A stretch of DNA of 64,000 bases from Hymenobacter sp. ISL-91. GTDB taxonomy: Bacteria; Bacteroidota; Bacteroidia; Cytophagales; Hymenobacteraceae. Below the pieces are notes generated by a model. It did not search any database, had not been told where the DNA came from, and was given only the letters and a program-made list of their open reading frames with translations. This document shows, one piece after another, positions 52,019 to 59,994 of this stretch. How positions within the stretch are numbered: the stretch's first letter is position 1; every line of letters starts with the position of its first letter. Where the stretch lies: the NCBI RefSeq assembly GCF_018613725.1, contig NZ_JAGGPS010000016.1, forward strand, positions 1 to 64,000, read 5' to 3'. The position numbers and the translations under genes are program-made.

Positions 52019-53239
52019 TCAGTACTGCCCCTGCGCGCCGCCACCGCCGCTTTGGCCTCCCCCAAACTGCAGGCCGGGTTCGGGAGCCTGTGGGGCGTGG
52101 GCGGTCTGGGCCACGATGAGGGCTTCGAGGTTGAGACCGGGCCGCTCGCCAGCCTCGTTGTCGGGAGCGGTAGTGAGGCCGTGTCGGGGCGTGCGCAGGT
52201 AGCGCAAAGCAGCGGCCATCAGGCCGATAAGCGCCGCGCCAAGTAGGGCGCTGGCCAACGCTGGCGGTAGCACCGAATGGTAAAAGCGTAGTGTATAGCC
52301 CGAAAACGCCAATGTCGCCAGCCCCGTGAGCACCCAGACGCGGCGGTACCGGCGCAGGCCATAATAGAGGTAGAACAGCGGGATGAGGGCCGTGAGCAGG
52401 TAAAAGACGGGTGCAAATGGAATTGGTGCGGAAACCAGCAGTCCCCCAATGGCCGCGTTGCCCTCCCGCACGATGAGGTAGTTGCCGCCCAGGTAAAAAG
52501 TAGCCAGCGCCAGCACTTCGAGCGCCATGAAACAGGTACGGTAATACCAGTAGTCGGAGCGTGCGGCCAGATAGCACACCAGCCGATAAAGCCCCGCCGC
52601 CAGCGCCATTATGGCAAAGGGCAGCAGCAGCCGGCCGGCTCCAAACTGCAGCAGGGCATTGGCCAGCAGCAGCAATGCCACCACATAGGCCAGGGCCGCC
52701 ACCAGCGCGTCGCCGAAGCGGGCAGTGGCCCACAGTAGCAGGGCCAGCACCGGCACCAGCCATAGGGCCAGGTAAGGCGAAGCCAGCGCAAATAAGTCGA
52801 TGCTGAGTGGAAACAGCGCCAGTACGAAGCAGTACAGCGCGGTGCCCGCAAAGCCTAGGCTGAAGTAGAGGAGTGCCTGATCGGAGCCGGCCCGGTAGGT
52901 GCGTGACGATTTGATGGTGCCATACAGCACAAATTGTCCGGCAAAAGCGGCCAACAGGGCCACCACGCCAATCTTGGCCTGTTCTTCCCACGGCACAACT
53001 GCATCGAATAGCTCGTAGGCCGACACAGCAATGATGCCTGCCGCGGCCACGTAGCCCAGTACCGTGAGCAGAAACAGCAGAATCCGCAGGTAGATATTGG
53101 GCCGGTAGTAGCCGAGCGGGTACGCTTCGCGGATGGCCTGCAGTTGGGGCAGCGGCAGCAGGCCCCGGCGGTTCCAGCGGTGGGCGGCGGCCTGCAGGGC
53201 CTCGTTGCGGGCCCAGACCGGGTTATAGGCCTTGTTCAT
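52019..53239 (-). CDS. DUF2157-like multi-pass membrane protein (second of pair)
   Basis: A 406-residue protein. A short soluble N-terminal helix-turn region (about 1-45, AHRWNRRGLLPLPQLQAIREAYP) resembles the start of DUF2157 proteins. About ten membrane helices follow (about 50-350), then a soluble C-terminal tail ending in a Gly/Gln-rich stretch (FGGGQSGGGGAQGQY). It overlaps the preceding gene by 17 bases on the same strand. Function is unknown; the shared layout suggests the two proteins work together. Confidence 0.7.
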   Translation of the reverse strand: MNKAYNPVWARNEALQAAAHRWNRRGLLPLPQLQAIREAYPLGYYRPNIYLRILLFLLTVLGYVAAAGIIAVSAYELFDAVVPWEEQAKIGVVALLAAFAGQFVLYGTIKSSRTYRAGSDQALLYFSLGFAGTALYCFVLALFPLSIDLFALASPYLALWLVPVLALLLWATARFGDALVAALAYVVALLLLANALLQFGAGRLLLPFAIMALAAGLYRLVCYLAARSDYWYYRTCFMALEVLALATFYLGGNYLIVREGNAAIGGLLVSAPIPFAPVFYLLTALIPLFYLYYGLRRYRRVWVLTGLATLAFSGYTLRFYHSVLPPALASALLGAALIGLMAAALRYLRTPRHGLTTAPDNEAGERPGLNLEALIVAQTAHAPQAPEPGLQFGGGQSGGGGAQGQY

Positions 53240-54218
53240 GAGCGTCGGTGCCAGCCAGGCGTTTGAGGTGCGTGAGAAACCACACGGCGGCTACCGTGGA
53301 GCCGATGAAGTAGTAGAGGCCCAGCGCAAGAACTATATCCAGGCCCGTGGCCGAGAGCAGCCGCACCAACCCGTAAGTGAAGGCCACGTAGCCGTAGGCC
53401 GCGCCCAGCAGCAGGAATACATGCGAGTGCGCCCGTCGGCCATACCAGAAAAGCCCCGCACTCACAGCCAGAATCAGCAAGACCAGCAGGGGTAGCGGCT
53501 GTAGCACTTCGGTGAACATGGCGGCAGTAGCCGCGCCCAGCAGCAGGTTGCCGCCCAGCAGCAGGTAGGTGTAGGCAAAATGGGCCTTGCGGCGACGGGT
53601 TTCGCTTAGCCAGCCGACCAGCAGCAGCAGCGCCCCCAGCGTTATGGCCGCCCGGCTTACCGAACCAGTCAGGAACTCGTTCTTAAACACGGCCAGCGGC
53701 TCCACGCTCAGGCCCACCCAGGCGGCCAGGGCCGTAATGGCCATCGACAGCACACCGCGGTGGTCGAAGCGGTAGGCGAGGTAGAAGAACAGCCCGGCCG
53801 GTAGTGCCAGCGCCAAGCCGTAACGGGTACCAAACAGCGTGTACTGAGCCTGCAAATAACCTTCGAGCACCAGAAACAACAGGCAGCCGAGTAGCAGCAG
53901 ATAGTCGGCCAGCAGGCTGGAGCCAGCCACTAGGCCCCAGCTGAAAGGCTGGCGGTGGCGGGCAGCATAGGCGAAACAGGCTGCCATCAGCAGCGCCACC
54001 ACGGCAACCACCACACCGTGCCCCAACTCATCGAGGTGCTCATAGATAAGCACGCCCAACCCGCCGCTGAGCAGTGTAATGCCTAAGTACAGCAACGTGC
54101 GAACTTCGTAATGCAGCGAGAAAGGCCGGGTCTGTTCGTCGGTTTCGATAGCAACGGCCTGTTCGGGCGTCAGCAGGCCCCGGTTGCGGAGTTCGGCTAT
54201 AAAAGGGGCAGTACGCAT
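53223..54218 (-). CDS. DUF2157 domain membrane protein (first of pair)
   Basis: A 331-residue protein. Its N-terminal soluble part (FIAELRNRGLLTPEQAVAIETDEQTRPFSLHYEVRTLL) is the typical DUF2157 opening. Around nine to ten membrane helices follow, from about 42 to the C terminus. No catalytic motif stands out. Its 3' end overlaps the next gene by 17 bases. It is divergent from the proline-rich anchored protein gene at 54347. Confidence 0.78.
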   Translation of the reverse strand: MRTAPFIAELRNRGLLTPEQAVAIETDEQTRPFSLHYEVRTLLYLGITLLSGGLGVLIYEHLDELGHGVVVAVVALLMAACFAYAARHRQPFSWGLVAGSSLLADYLLLLGCLLFLVLEGYLQAQYTLFGTRYGLALALPAGLFFYLAYRFDHRGVLSMAITALAAWVGLSVEPLAVFKNEFLTGSVSRAAITLGALLLLVGWLSETRRRKAHFAYTYLLLGGNLLLGAATAAMFTEVLQPLPLLVLLILAVSAGLFWYGRRAHSHVFLLLGAAYGYVAFTYGLVRLLSATGLDIVLALGLYYFIGSTVAAVWFLTHLKRLAGTDAHEQGL

Positions 54219-54346
54219 GGGGGAGAAGCAAGCGAAAAGCTGAATATAGCGTTCTTGCGCTGGCTCGTTGCGTTTGGCCGTCGCTTTAGCCGAATCATAA
54301 TCGGCTCAGACAGCGTAAGGCTAGCGCACGACATACCTCTTCCCCC

Positions 54347-55012
54347 ATGGCCGACATCCATATTCAACGCAAGAAAAACACGCCCAGCCCCTGGCTGCTG
54401 CTGCTGGTAGTGCTGGCCGTAGTGGGCTTAGGCGCCTGGTTTCTGTTCAGAGCCGAAATAAACGCTACCCGCACTACGCCGCCGCCACCCCCGCCACCGC
54501 CCGCCGAAACCCCACTCGTGCCCGCCGATACGCTCGTGGGCGCCGAAACCGGCCCCCGACCAGTTGCCGACGTTGCCAACGATATGACGGCTACCGCCCC
54601 GGTTACGCCCGAGGTGCTGGCGGCTTTTGTGGCCGGCGACGCGGCCCAGCCCGGCTACGGCCGCGAGGCCCTGCGTCTGCTCGCGTCGTCGTTGGTGGGC
54701 CTGGTAGACCGTGACGACCTGCGCACACCCGAAATCCAGACCCGCCGCGACGACCTGACCAGCGCCACCGCCCGCCTCGATGAGCCGGCTGCCCGTCTGC
54801 GCCCCGGGCTGGTGGCCGCTTCCAATCTGATGCAGGCCATTCAGCAGCAGGGCTACCCCGAACTGCAGGAAGAAGCCCAGCGCCTCAATGCCCAAGCCAC
54901 CGACCTGAGCGGCCAGGCCGCTACGCCTGAGGAGCAGCAGGCGCTACGCAGCTATTTCGAGCGGGCTACCAAGCTGTTGCGGGCTTTCAATGCGCCGCCA
55001 GTGGGGCGCTAG
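54347..55012 (+). CDS. Membrane-anchored hypothetical protein with proline run
   Basis: A 221-residue protein with a short basic N terminus and one membrane helix at about 16-34 (LLLLVVLAVVGLGAWFLF). Eight consecutive prolines follow (about 45-52), then a predicted all-helical outer domain (EVLAAFVAGDAAQPGYGREALRLLASSLVGLVDRDDL and further Ala/Gln-rich helices). I do not recognise the family. The next gene, a PRC-barrel protein, is 27 bases away on the same strand, so the two are likely co-expressed. Confidence 0.65.
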   Translation: MADIHIQRKKNTPSPWLLLLVVLAVVGLGAWFLFRAEINATRTTPPPPPPPPAETPLVPADTLVGAETGPRPVADVANDMTATAPVTPEVLAAFVAGDAAQPGYGREALRLLASSLVGLVDRDDLRTPEIQTRRDDLTSATARLDEPAARLRPGLVAASNLMQAIQQQGYPELQEEAQRLNAQATDLSGQAATPEEQQALRSYFERATKLLRAFNAPPVGR

Positions 55013-55039
55013 GTCGCGTTTTATTCTCTCCTGATTCCA

Positions 55040-55540
55040 ATGCCAATTTATATGGAAACCCCTTCTGACCCGATTCCTTCGGCCCAGGGCCTGCACCTGC
55101 GCCGCCTGCGCGACCTGACCGAGTTCGAGGTAGCCGACGACAACCCCGATGTGCGCGGCTGGGCCGTGCGCGGGGCCGACGGCCGCCAGTTTGGCCAGGT
55201 GTTCGAGCTGATTGTAGATGTGGATGCGCTGAAAGTGCGCTACCTCGACCTGCAACTCGACGATAGCCTGGGCCTAGGCGCCCGCGACAACCATATCCTG
55301 CTGCCCATTGGGGCAGCCGCCCTCGATGAGGAAGCCGACAACGTGTTCGTGCCCTCGCTCACCTACGAGTCGGTGGCCCAGTACCCGCCCTACAACGAAA
55401 TTCAGATAACCCGCGAGTACGAGCAGACCATGCTCCGCGCCCTCAGCCTGGGCCTGCCCGAAGCTTCCACCGAGCCCGATTTCTACAACCAGCCCAGCTA
55501 CGATGCGACCACGTTTTACCAGCGCCGCCGGTTGAAGTAG
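55040..55540 (+). CDS. PRC-barrel domain protein
   Basis: A 166-residue protein. A PRC-barrel-like core at about 30-110 has VRGWAVRGADGRQFGQVFELIVDVDALKVRYLDLQLDD, then HILLPIGAAALDEEADNVFVPSLTYESVAQYPPY. The N terminus (LHLRRLRDLTEFEVADDNPDV) and the acidic/aromatic C terminus are as in stress-related PRC proteins of Bacteroidota. The domain is named after the photosynthetic reaction-centre H subunit, but no photosynthesis is implied. The role is unknown. Confidence 0.82.
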   Translation: MPIYMETPSDPIPSAQGLHLRRLRDLTEFEVADDNPDVRGWAVRGADGRQFGQVFELIVDVDALKVRYLDLQLDDSLGLGARDNHILLPIGAAALDEEADNVFVPSLTYESVAQYPPYNEIQITREYEQTMLRALSLGLPEASTEPDFYNQPSYDATTFYQRRRLK

Positions 55541-55558
55541 AAGGAAGTACTCAAAGCA

Positions 55559-55663
55559 GCACGTCATTCAGAGCGCAGCGAAGAATCTCGCTTGCCAAAG
55601 TAACCCCTTATGTCAGGATTACTTTGGCAAGCGGGATTCTTCGCTGCGCTCTGAATGACGTGC
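55559..55663. repeat. Family B-related palindrome (GAATC variant)
   Basis: Two 45-base arms (55559-55603, 55619-55663) are inverted copies with one mismatch; each contains GTCATTCAGAGCGCAGCGAA and then GAATC. The 15-base loop reads CCCCTTATGTCAGGA. It lies between the convergent PRC-barrel and hemH genes. Confidence 0.93.
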
Positions 55664-55684
55664 TAGCTTGTTTAAAAACCAGTC

Positions 55685-56722
55685 CTAATTCCGACGAATC
55701 ATGCCGGCTACGGCTTCCACCCACATGGGCTCGGAGTTGAGGCTGGGCACGAGCTGCCAGTGCTTGCCGCCGGCCTCCTCGAATAGCTCTTTGAACTCTT
55801 CGCCCACTTCAATCGTGGTTTCGAGGCAGTCGGCCACAAATGCGGGAGAAAAGGCCAGCACGTTGTGGATGCCTTTGGCGGGGTACTCCTTAATTACCTC
55901 GTCGGTGTAGGGTTGCAACCACGGGTCGCGGAGGCGGCTTTGCAGGCGGCTCTGGAAGGTGGTGGTGTACTGCTCGGGCGTGAGGCCCAGCGCCTTGCCC
56001 AGCTGGCGCGAGGTTTCGAAGCACTGCGCGCGGTAGCAGTAGCGGTTGTTTTTGTTGTACGAGTTGCAGCAGTTACCCAGCTTGCAATACCCTTTGTGAC
56101 TGCCTTTCAGTACATGCCGCTCGGGAATACCGTGGTAGCTGAATACAATATGGTCGTAGTCGTGCTTGGCCATTTCGGCCTTGCCCAGCATGGCAAAGGT
56201 TTCGATAAAGCCGGGCTCATCCACGAAATTGCTGATGAAGCTGATGTTGGGCACAATCCACCACTTGCTTACTAGGTCCATCACCTTTTCCTGCACCGAG
56301 CCGGTGCTGGCCGACGCATACTGTGGAAACAGGGGTAGCACAATGATCCGGCTTACAGCCGCGTCGCGCAGTTCCTGCAGGGCACTTTCGATACTCGGAT
56401 TCTGGTAGCGCATCCCAAAGGCCACCAGGTAGTCAGAACCCAACTGCTCCTGTACTTTTTTCTGCAGATCAAGGCCGTGAAAGAGCAGGGGAGAGCCGCG
56501 CTCAGTCCAGAGCTGCTGGTAGATTTTGGCCGACTTGGGCGCCCGCAGCGGCACCACCAGCCCCCGGAACAGCGGGTAACGGATAGCGGCCGGCATATCC
56601 ACCACGCGGCCATCGGTCAGGAATTCGTTGAGGTAGCGCCGCACGTCGGGCGTTTTGGGCGAGTCGGGCGTACCGAGGTTGACGAGCAGCACGCCAATGC
56701 GGCCTTGGTTGGAAGCAGACAT
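55685..56722 (-). CDS. hemH: Ferrochelatase
   Basis: A 345-residue enzyme inserting Fe(II) into protoporphyrin. Motifs are VLLVNLGTPDSP, IVLPLFPQYASASTGS, the catalytic His 197 in FSYHGIPERH, and Glu 301 in DCLETTIEVGEEF. Between about 213 and 234 there are five cysteines (213, 218, 219, 229, 234) in an insert CKLGNCCNSYNKNNRYCYRA, which recalls the internal [2Fe-2S] cluster segment of some bacterial ferrochelatases. Length is normal. Its promoter region lies in a large inverted repeat shared with era. Confidence 0.94.
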   Translation of the reverse strand: MSASNQGRIGVLLVNLGTPDSPKTPDVRRYLNEFLTDGRVVDMPAAIRYPLFRGLVVPLRAPKSAKIYQQLWTERGSPLLFHGLDLQKKVQEQLGSDYLVAFGMRYQNPSIESALQELRDAAVSRIIVLPLFPQYASASTGSVQEKVMDLVSKWWIVPNISFISNFVDEPGFIETFAMLGKAEMAKHDYDHIVFSYHGIPERHVLKGSHKGYCKLGNCCNSYNKNNRYCYRAQCFETSRQLGKALGLTPEQYTTTFQSRLQSRLRDPWLQPYTDEVIKEYPAKGIHNVLAFSPAFVADCLETTIEVGEEFKELFEEAGGKHWQLVPSLNSEPMWVEAVAGMIRRN

Positions 56723-56726
56723 AGTT

Positions 56727-56896
56727 GTTGAGCTATTAGCTGACAGCTGCTAGCTGTTAGCTTTTTTTCGGTGGAACTGCCAGTGCAGGACTGATGCGGG
56801 GCTGTTGACTGGCTATGTAACCGCAAAGTTGGCCGGTTATCTTCAATCCGACCACAAAAAAGCTAATAGCTAGCGGCTATTAGCTAACAGCTTATA
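56727..56896. repeat. AGCTAATAGCT-type inverted repeat pair (family D)
   Basis: A 40-base arm at 56727-56767 (AGCTATTAGCTGACAGCTGC, then TAGCTGTTAGC) and a similar inverted arm at 56856-56896 (AAAAAAGCTAATAGCTAGCG, then GCTATTAGCTAACAGCT) flank about 88 bases. Each arm is itself built of AGCT/TAGC units. It fills most of the divergent hemH-era gap and ends just before the era promoter. Confidence 0.82.
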
Positions 56897-56903
56897 AAAG
56901 AGC

Positions 56904-56911
56904 TACCTTTG
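56904..56911 (+). promoter_or_regulatory. Bacteroidota -7 element for era
   Basis: TACCTTTG, a perfect TAnnTTTG match, lies 23 bases before the ATG at 56935. The -33 region is inside the right arm of the family D repeat and has no TTTG. Confidence 0.6.
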
Positions 56912-56934
56912 CACCCCAAATTTCAGCATCTGAA

Positions 56935-57837
56935 ATGACTACCGAACCTACTCCGCACCGTGCTGGCTTTGTGAGCATTATCGGCAAGCCCAACGTGGGC
57001 AAGTCTACGCTCATGAACGCCCTGATGGGTGAGCGGCTGAGCATTGTAACCAGCAAAGCCCAGACCACGCGCCATCGTATTCTGGGTATCCTCAACGGCG
57101 ACGATTTTCAACTGGTGTATTCCGATACGCCGGGCATTATTCAGCCTAAATACGAGCTGCATAACGCCATGATGTCGTTCGTGTACTCGTCATTGGAGGA
57201 TGCTGATGTGGTACTATTCGTGACTGATATCTACGAGAAGCACGACGAGGAGCCGGTAGTGGAGCGCCTGCGCAAAATGGTGGACACGCCCATTCTCCTG
57301 CTGGTCAACAAGATAGACCAGGCCGACCAGGCCGAGGTGGAGGCCAAGGTAGAGTACTGGCGCGAGCACCTGCCCAACGCGGCCCGGGTGCTACCCATTT
57401 CGGCCCTCGAAAAGTTCGGCACCGGCGAACTACTTGATTTGGTGCTGGGCTACTTGCCCGTGCACCCGCCCTACTACCCCAAAGACGAGCTAACCGACAA
57501 GCCCGAGCGGTTTTTCGCGGCCGAAATGATTCGGGAGAAAATCTTCAAGCTATACAAAAAAGAGGTGCCCTACAGCTGCGAAGTAGGCATTGAGGAGTTC
57601 AAGGAAGACGAAGACATCATCCGTATCCGGGCCGTGATTTATGTAGAGCGCGCCAGCCAGAAAGGCATTATCATCGGCCAGCAGGGCGCGGCCCTCAAAA
57701 AAGTAGGCACTTGGGCCCGCGAGGAAATGGAGAAATTTTTCCAGAAGAAAGTCTTCCTCGAAACCTACGTCAAAGTCGACGAAAACTGGCGCACCGACCC
57801 GAAGGCATTAAACCGGTTCGGGTACAGCCAAAGGTGA
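56935..57837 (+). CDS. era: GTPase Era
   Basis: A 300-residue ribosome-maturation GTPase. The G1 loop is GKPNVGKS at about 17-24, with the switch region SKAQTTRHRI, G3 DTPG and G4 NKID. The C-terminal KH domain (about 215-290) has IRAVIYVERASQKGIIIGQQGAALKKVGTWAREEMEKFF. It binds 16S rRNA near the 3' end in 30S assembly. Length is normal. The unrelated but similar GTPase gene der is next downstream, separated by a family C palindrome. Confidence 0.95.
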   Translation: MTTEPTPHRAGFVSIIGKPNVGKSTLMNALMGERLSIVTSKAQTTRHRILGILNGDDFQLVYSDTPGIIQPKYELHNAMMSFVYSSLEDADVVLFVTDIYEKHDEEPVVERLRKMVDTPILLLVNKIDQADQAEVEAKVEYWREHLPNAARVLPISALEKFGTGELLDLVLGYLPVHPPYYPKDELTDKPERFFAAEMIREKIFKLYKKEVPYSCEVGIEEFKEDEDIIRIRAVIYVERASQKGIIIGQQGAALKKVGTWAREEMEKFFQKKVFLETYVKVDENWRTDPKALNRFGYSQR

Positions 57838-57840
57838 AAA

Positions 57841-57979
57841 GAACGGTGTCATGCTGAGCGAAGGCGCAGCCGTAGTCGAAGCATCTCTACCGCTTCGTTA
57901 TAATGCTGACTTATTTGTCAGGAATAGTATTGCGGTAGAGATGCTTCGACTCCGCTCCACTTCGCTCAGCATGACGTTC
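57841..57979. repeat. Family C palindrome, complete copy
   Basis: The left arm (57841-57893: GTCATGCTGAGCGAAGGCGC, then AGCCGTAGTCGAAGCATC) and the right arm (57932-57979) are inverted copies with an indel and some mismatches. The 38-base centre is AT-rich. It begins 4 bases after the era stop. One arm also occurs at 12259-12299. Confidence 0.92.
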
Positions 57980-58076
57980 TAAATTAAACATCAATACCCC
58001 CCCGACCACTCACACACTCACTTAACTACTCCGGGCACTGCCGAACTTGGTCGGGCCGGCGGCTGGAGTCAGACAT

Positions 58077-59399
58077 ATGAAGAACACCATTGCCATTGTC
58101 GGGCGCCCCAATGTGGGCAAATCGACCCTTTTCAACCGCCTCGTCGGTCAGCGCAAAGCCATCATGGACGACGAGAGCGGCGTCACCCGCGACCGGCACT
58201 ACGGCTACGGCGACTGGACGGGCAAGTACTACACCGTCATCGACACCGGTGGCTATGTGCACAACTCCGACGACATCTTCGAGGGCGAAATCAACAAGCA
58301 GGTAAAGCTGGCTATTGACGAAGCCGACGTGGTGCTGTTTATGGTCGACACCATTGCCGGCGTACACAGCCTCGACGAGGAGTTTGCCAGCGTGCTGCGC
58401 CGCTACCAGGGCAAAAAGCCCATCTACATCGTCGCCAACAAGGCCGATACCAACAACCGCATCCACTCGGCCGGCGAGTTCTACGCCCTGGGCGTGGGCG
58501 ACGGCGAAATCTACCCCATCTCCTCGGCCAGCGGCTCGGGCACCGGCGACCTGCTCGATGCTGTAGTGAGCCACTTCGAAGATGAAGGCGTAGAGGAGCC
58601 CGATTTGGGTATTCCTAAAATTGCCATTGTGGGCCGCCCCAACGTGGGCAAGTCATCGTTCGTGAACCTGCTGCTGGGCACCGACCGCAGCATCGTCACG
58701 GACATTGCCGGCACCACCCGCGACTCCATCCAGGCCCGCTACAACGCTTTCGGCAACGAGTTCATGCTGGTGGATACGGCCGGTCTGCGCCGCAAAACCA
58801 AGGTGCACGAAGACGTGGAATTCTACTCGGTGCTTCGCTCGCTGCGGGCCCTGGAAGAGGCCGACGTGTGCGTGGTGATGCTGGATGCCACCCGCGGTAT
58901 CGAGTCGCAGGACGTGAACATCATCGGCCTGGCCGATAAGAACCGCAAGGGCATCGTGATTCTGGTGAACAAGTGGGACCTGATTGAGAACAAGGAAACC
59001 AACACGGCCAAGGAGTTCGAGGCGAAAATCATGGAGAAGATTGCGCCCATTGCGTACCCGCCCGTCATTTTTACCTCGGTGCTCACCAAGCAGCGCGTGC
59101 ACAAAGCCATCGAAACGGCCATTGAGGTGTACAACAACAAGCGCCGCAAAATTTCGACTTCCGAGCTGAATGAGGTGATGCTCAAGGAAATCGAGAAGTA
59201 CCCGCCACCCATCCAGAAGGGCAAAATGGTGCGCATCAAGTACGCCACCCAACTGCCGACGCACAACCCGGTATTCGCCTTCTTCTGCAACCTGCCGCAG
59301 TACGTGAAGGAAAGCTATTCGCGCTACCTCGAAAACCGGATGCGCGAGCATTTCGACTTTTCGGGCGTGCCCATCGGCATTGTGTTCCGCAAAAAATAA
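58077..59399 (+). CDS. der: GTPase Der
   Basis: A 440-residue protein with two GTPase domains in tandem, which is unique to Der (EngA). The first has GRPNVGKS at 9-16, DTGGYV and NKAD. The second has GRPNVGKSS at about 185, DTAGLRRKTKVHEDVEFYS and NKWD. A KH-like C-terminal domain follows (about 350-435, TSELNEVMLKEIEKYPPPIQKGKMVRIKY). Der acts in 50S ribosome assembly. The ATG at 58077 gives MKNTIAIVGRPN; the frame back to 58047 adds nothing conserved. Confidence 0.96.
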   Translation: MKNTIAIVGRPNVGKSTLFNRLVGQRKAIMDDESGVTRDRHYGYGDWTGKYYTVIDTGGYVHNSDDIFEGEINKQVKLAIDEADVVLFMVDTIAGVHSLDEEFASVLRRYQGKKPIYIVANKADTNNRIHSAGEFYALGVGDGEIYPISSASGSGTGDLLDAVVSHFEDEGVEEPDLGIPKIAIVGRPNVGKSSFVNLLLGTDRSIVTDIAGTTRDSIQARYNAFGNEFMLVDTAGLRRKTKVHEDVEFYSVLRSLRALEEADVCVVMLDATRGIESQDVNIIGLADKNRKGIVILVNKWDLIENKETNTAKEFEAKIMEKIAPIAYPPVIFTSVLTKQRVHKAIETAIEVYNNKRRKISTSELNEVMLKEIEKYPPPIQKGKMVRIKYATQLPTHNPVFAFFCNLPQYVKESYSRYLENRMREHFDFSGVPIGIVFRKK

Positions 59400-59433
59400 A
59401 CGGCTCTATAGCCCGGTGTTCAATAGGTTAGCG

Positions 59434-59470
59434 CCGGAGCGAAAAAAAGAATGGTCTTTTTTCGCTCCGG
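59434..59470 (+). terminator. Terminator after der
   Basis: A perfect 14-bp stem CCGGAGCGAAAAAA / TTTTTTCGCTCCGG with a 9-base loop lies 35 bases after der. U residues form part of the stem. Confidence 0.75.
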
Positions 59471-59505
59471 TGGGTTACCTGGCAGCAGTTCGGGTATAAA
59501 GACCC

Positions 59506-59533
59506 AAATCAGCCGGAATTTCCGGGCTGATTT
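59506..59533 (+). other. Hairpin upstream of the small lipoprotein gene
   Basis: AAATCAGCCGGAATTTCCGG, continuing GCTGATTT, is a near-perfect palindrome with one bulged base, ending 38 bases before the ATG at 59571. A TTTG at 59531 and TAAATTTC before the gene could be a weak promoter, which would place the hairpin at or over the -33 region. Confidence 0.45.
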
Positions 59534-59570
59534 GCTCAAATTGACTTTTTAAATTTCAACAACCCCCATC

Positions 59571-59816
59571 ATGAAAAAAGTACTGTTCCTCGCCCTGGCT
59601 GCTGTTTCGTTCTCGTTCGCTTCGTGCGACAGCAAGACCGAAGACAACATGGAAAACGCTGCTGACAACGTAGAAGAGGCCGGCGAAATGAAGGCTGACG
59701 CTATGGAAGAGAAGGCTGACATGGTACGTGACTCGGCTGATGCCAAGGCTGACGCTATGGAGAACTCGGCTGATAACATGGACGCTACGGCTCCTGCTGC
59801 CACGCCTGCTCAGTAA
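59571..59816 (+). CDS. Small repetitive lipoprotein, LEA-like
   Basis: An 81-residue lipoprotein: MKKVLFLALAAVSFSFASC is a signal with lipobox (Cys 19). The mature 62 residues are almost entirely Ala, Asp, Glu, Met and Lys in repeated units such as MKADAMEEKADMV and AKADAMENSADNM. This pattern predicts one long amphipathic, partly disordered helix, as in LEA or small apolipoprotein-like proteins. The gene is flanked by terminators on both sides, so it is monocistronic and possibly highly expressed. I know no function. Confidence 0.75.
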   Translation: MKKVLFLALAAVSFSFASCDSKTEDNMENAADNVEEAGEMKADAMEEKADMVRDSADAKADAMENSADNMDATAPAATPAQ

Positions 59817-59842
59817 TTACTCCTGCATCCTTCATCGGATGT

Positions 59843-59880
59843 AAAAAAGAGGCCTCCTGCTCGCAGGAGGCCTCTTTTTT
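59843..59880. terminator. Strong terminator after the small lipoprotein
   Basis: A perfect 18-bp stem (AAAAAAGAGGCCTCCTGC and its complement) with a 2-base loop, flanked by A and T runs, lies 26 bases after the stop. Confidence 0.92.
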
Positions 59881-59890
59881 TGTGCTGTTG

Positions 59891-59993
59891 CGTAGAGGCG
59901 GGGCTTGTCCCCGCCCGTCCTTCTCGTCGCTGGCCTAAATGGCTGAAAGGGTGCGGATGGCGGGTGGGGACAAGCCCCGCCCCTACATCGTTC
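59891..59993. repeat. GC-rich palindromic repeat, family A copy 4
   Basis: The left arm GTAGAGGCGGGGCTTGTCCC and the right arm GGGGACAAGCCCCGCCCCTA are inverted copies. The outer flank CATCGTTCT matches copy 1. The element ends one base before the stop codon of the minus-strand 188-residue gene. Confidence 0.9.
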
Positions 59994-59994
59994 T

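Noticed and set aside
52019..54218. One gene split by frameshift
   Set aside because: Each of the two products has its own N-terminal soluble segment and complete set of membrane helices, so a 17-base overlap of two genes is more likely.
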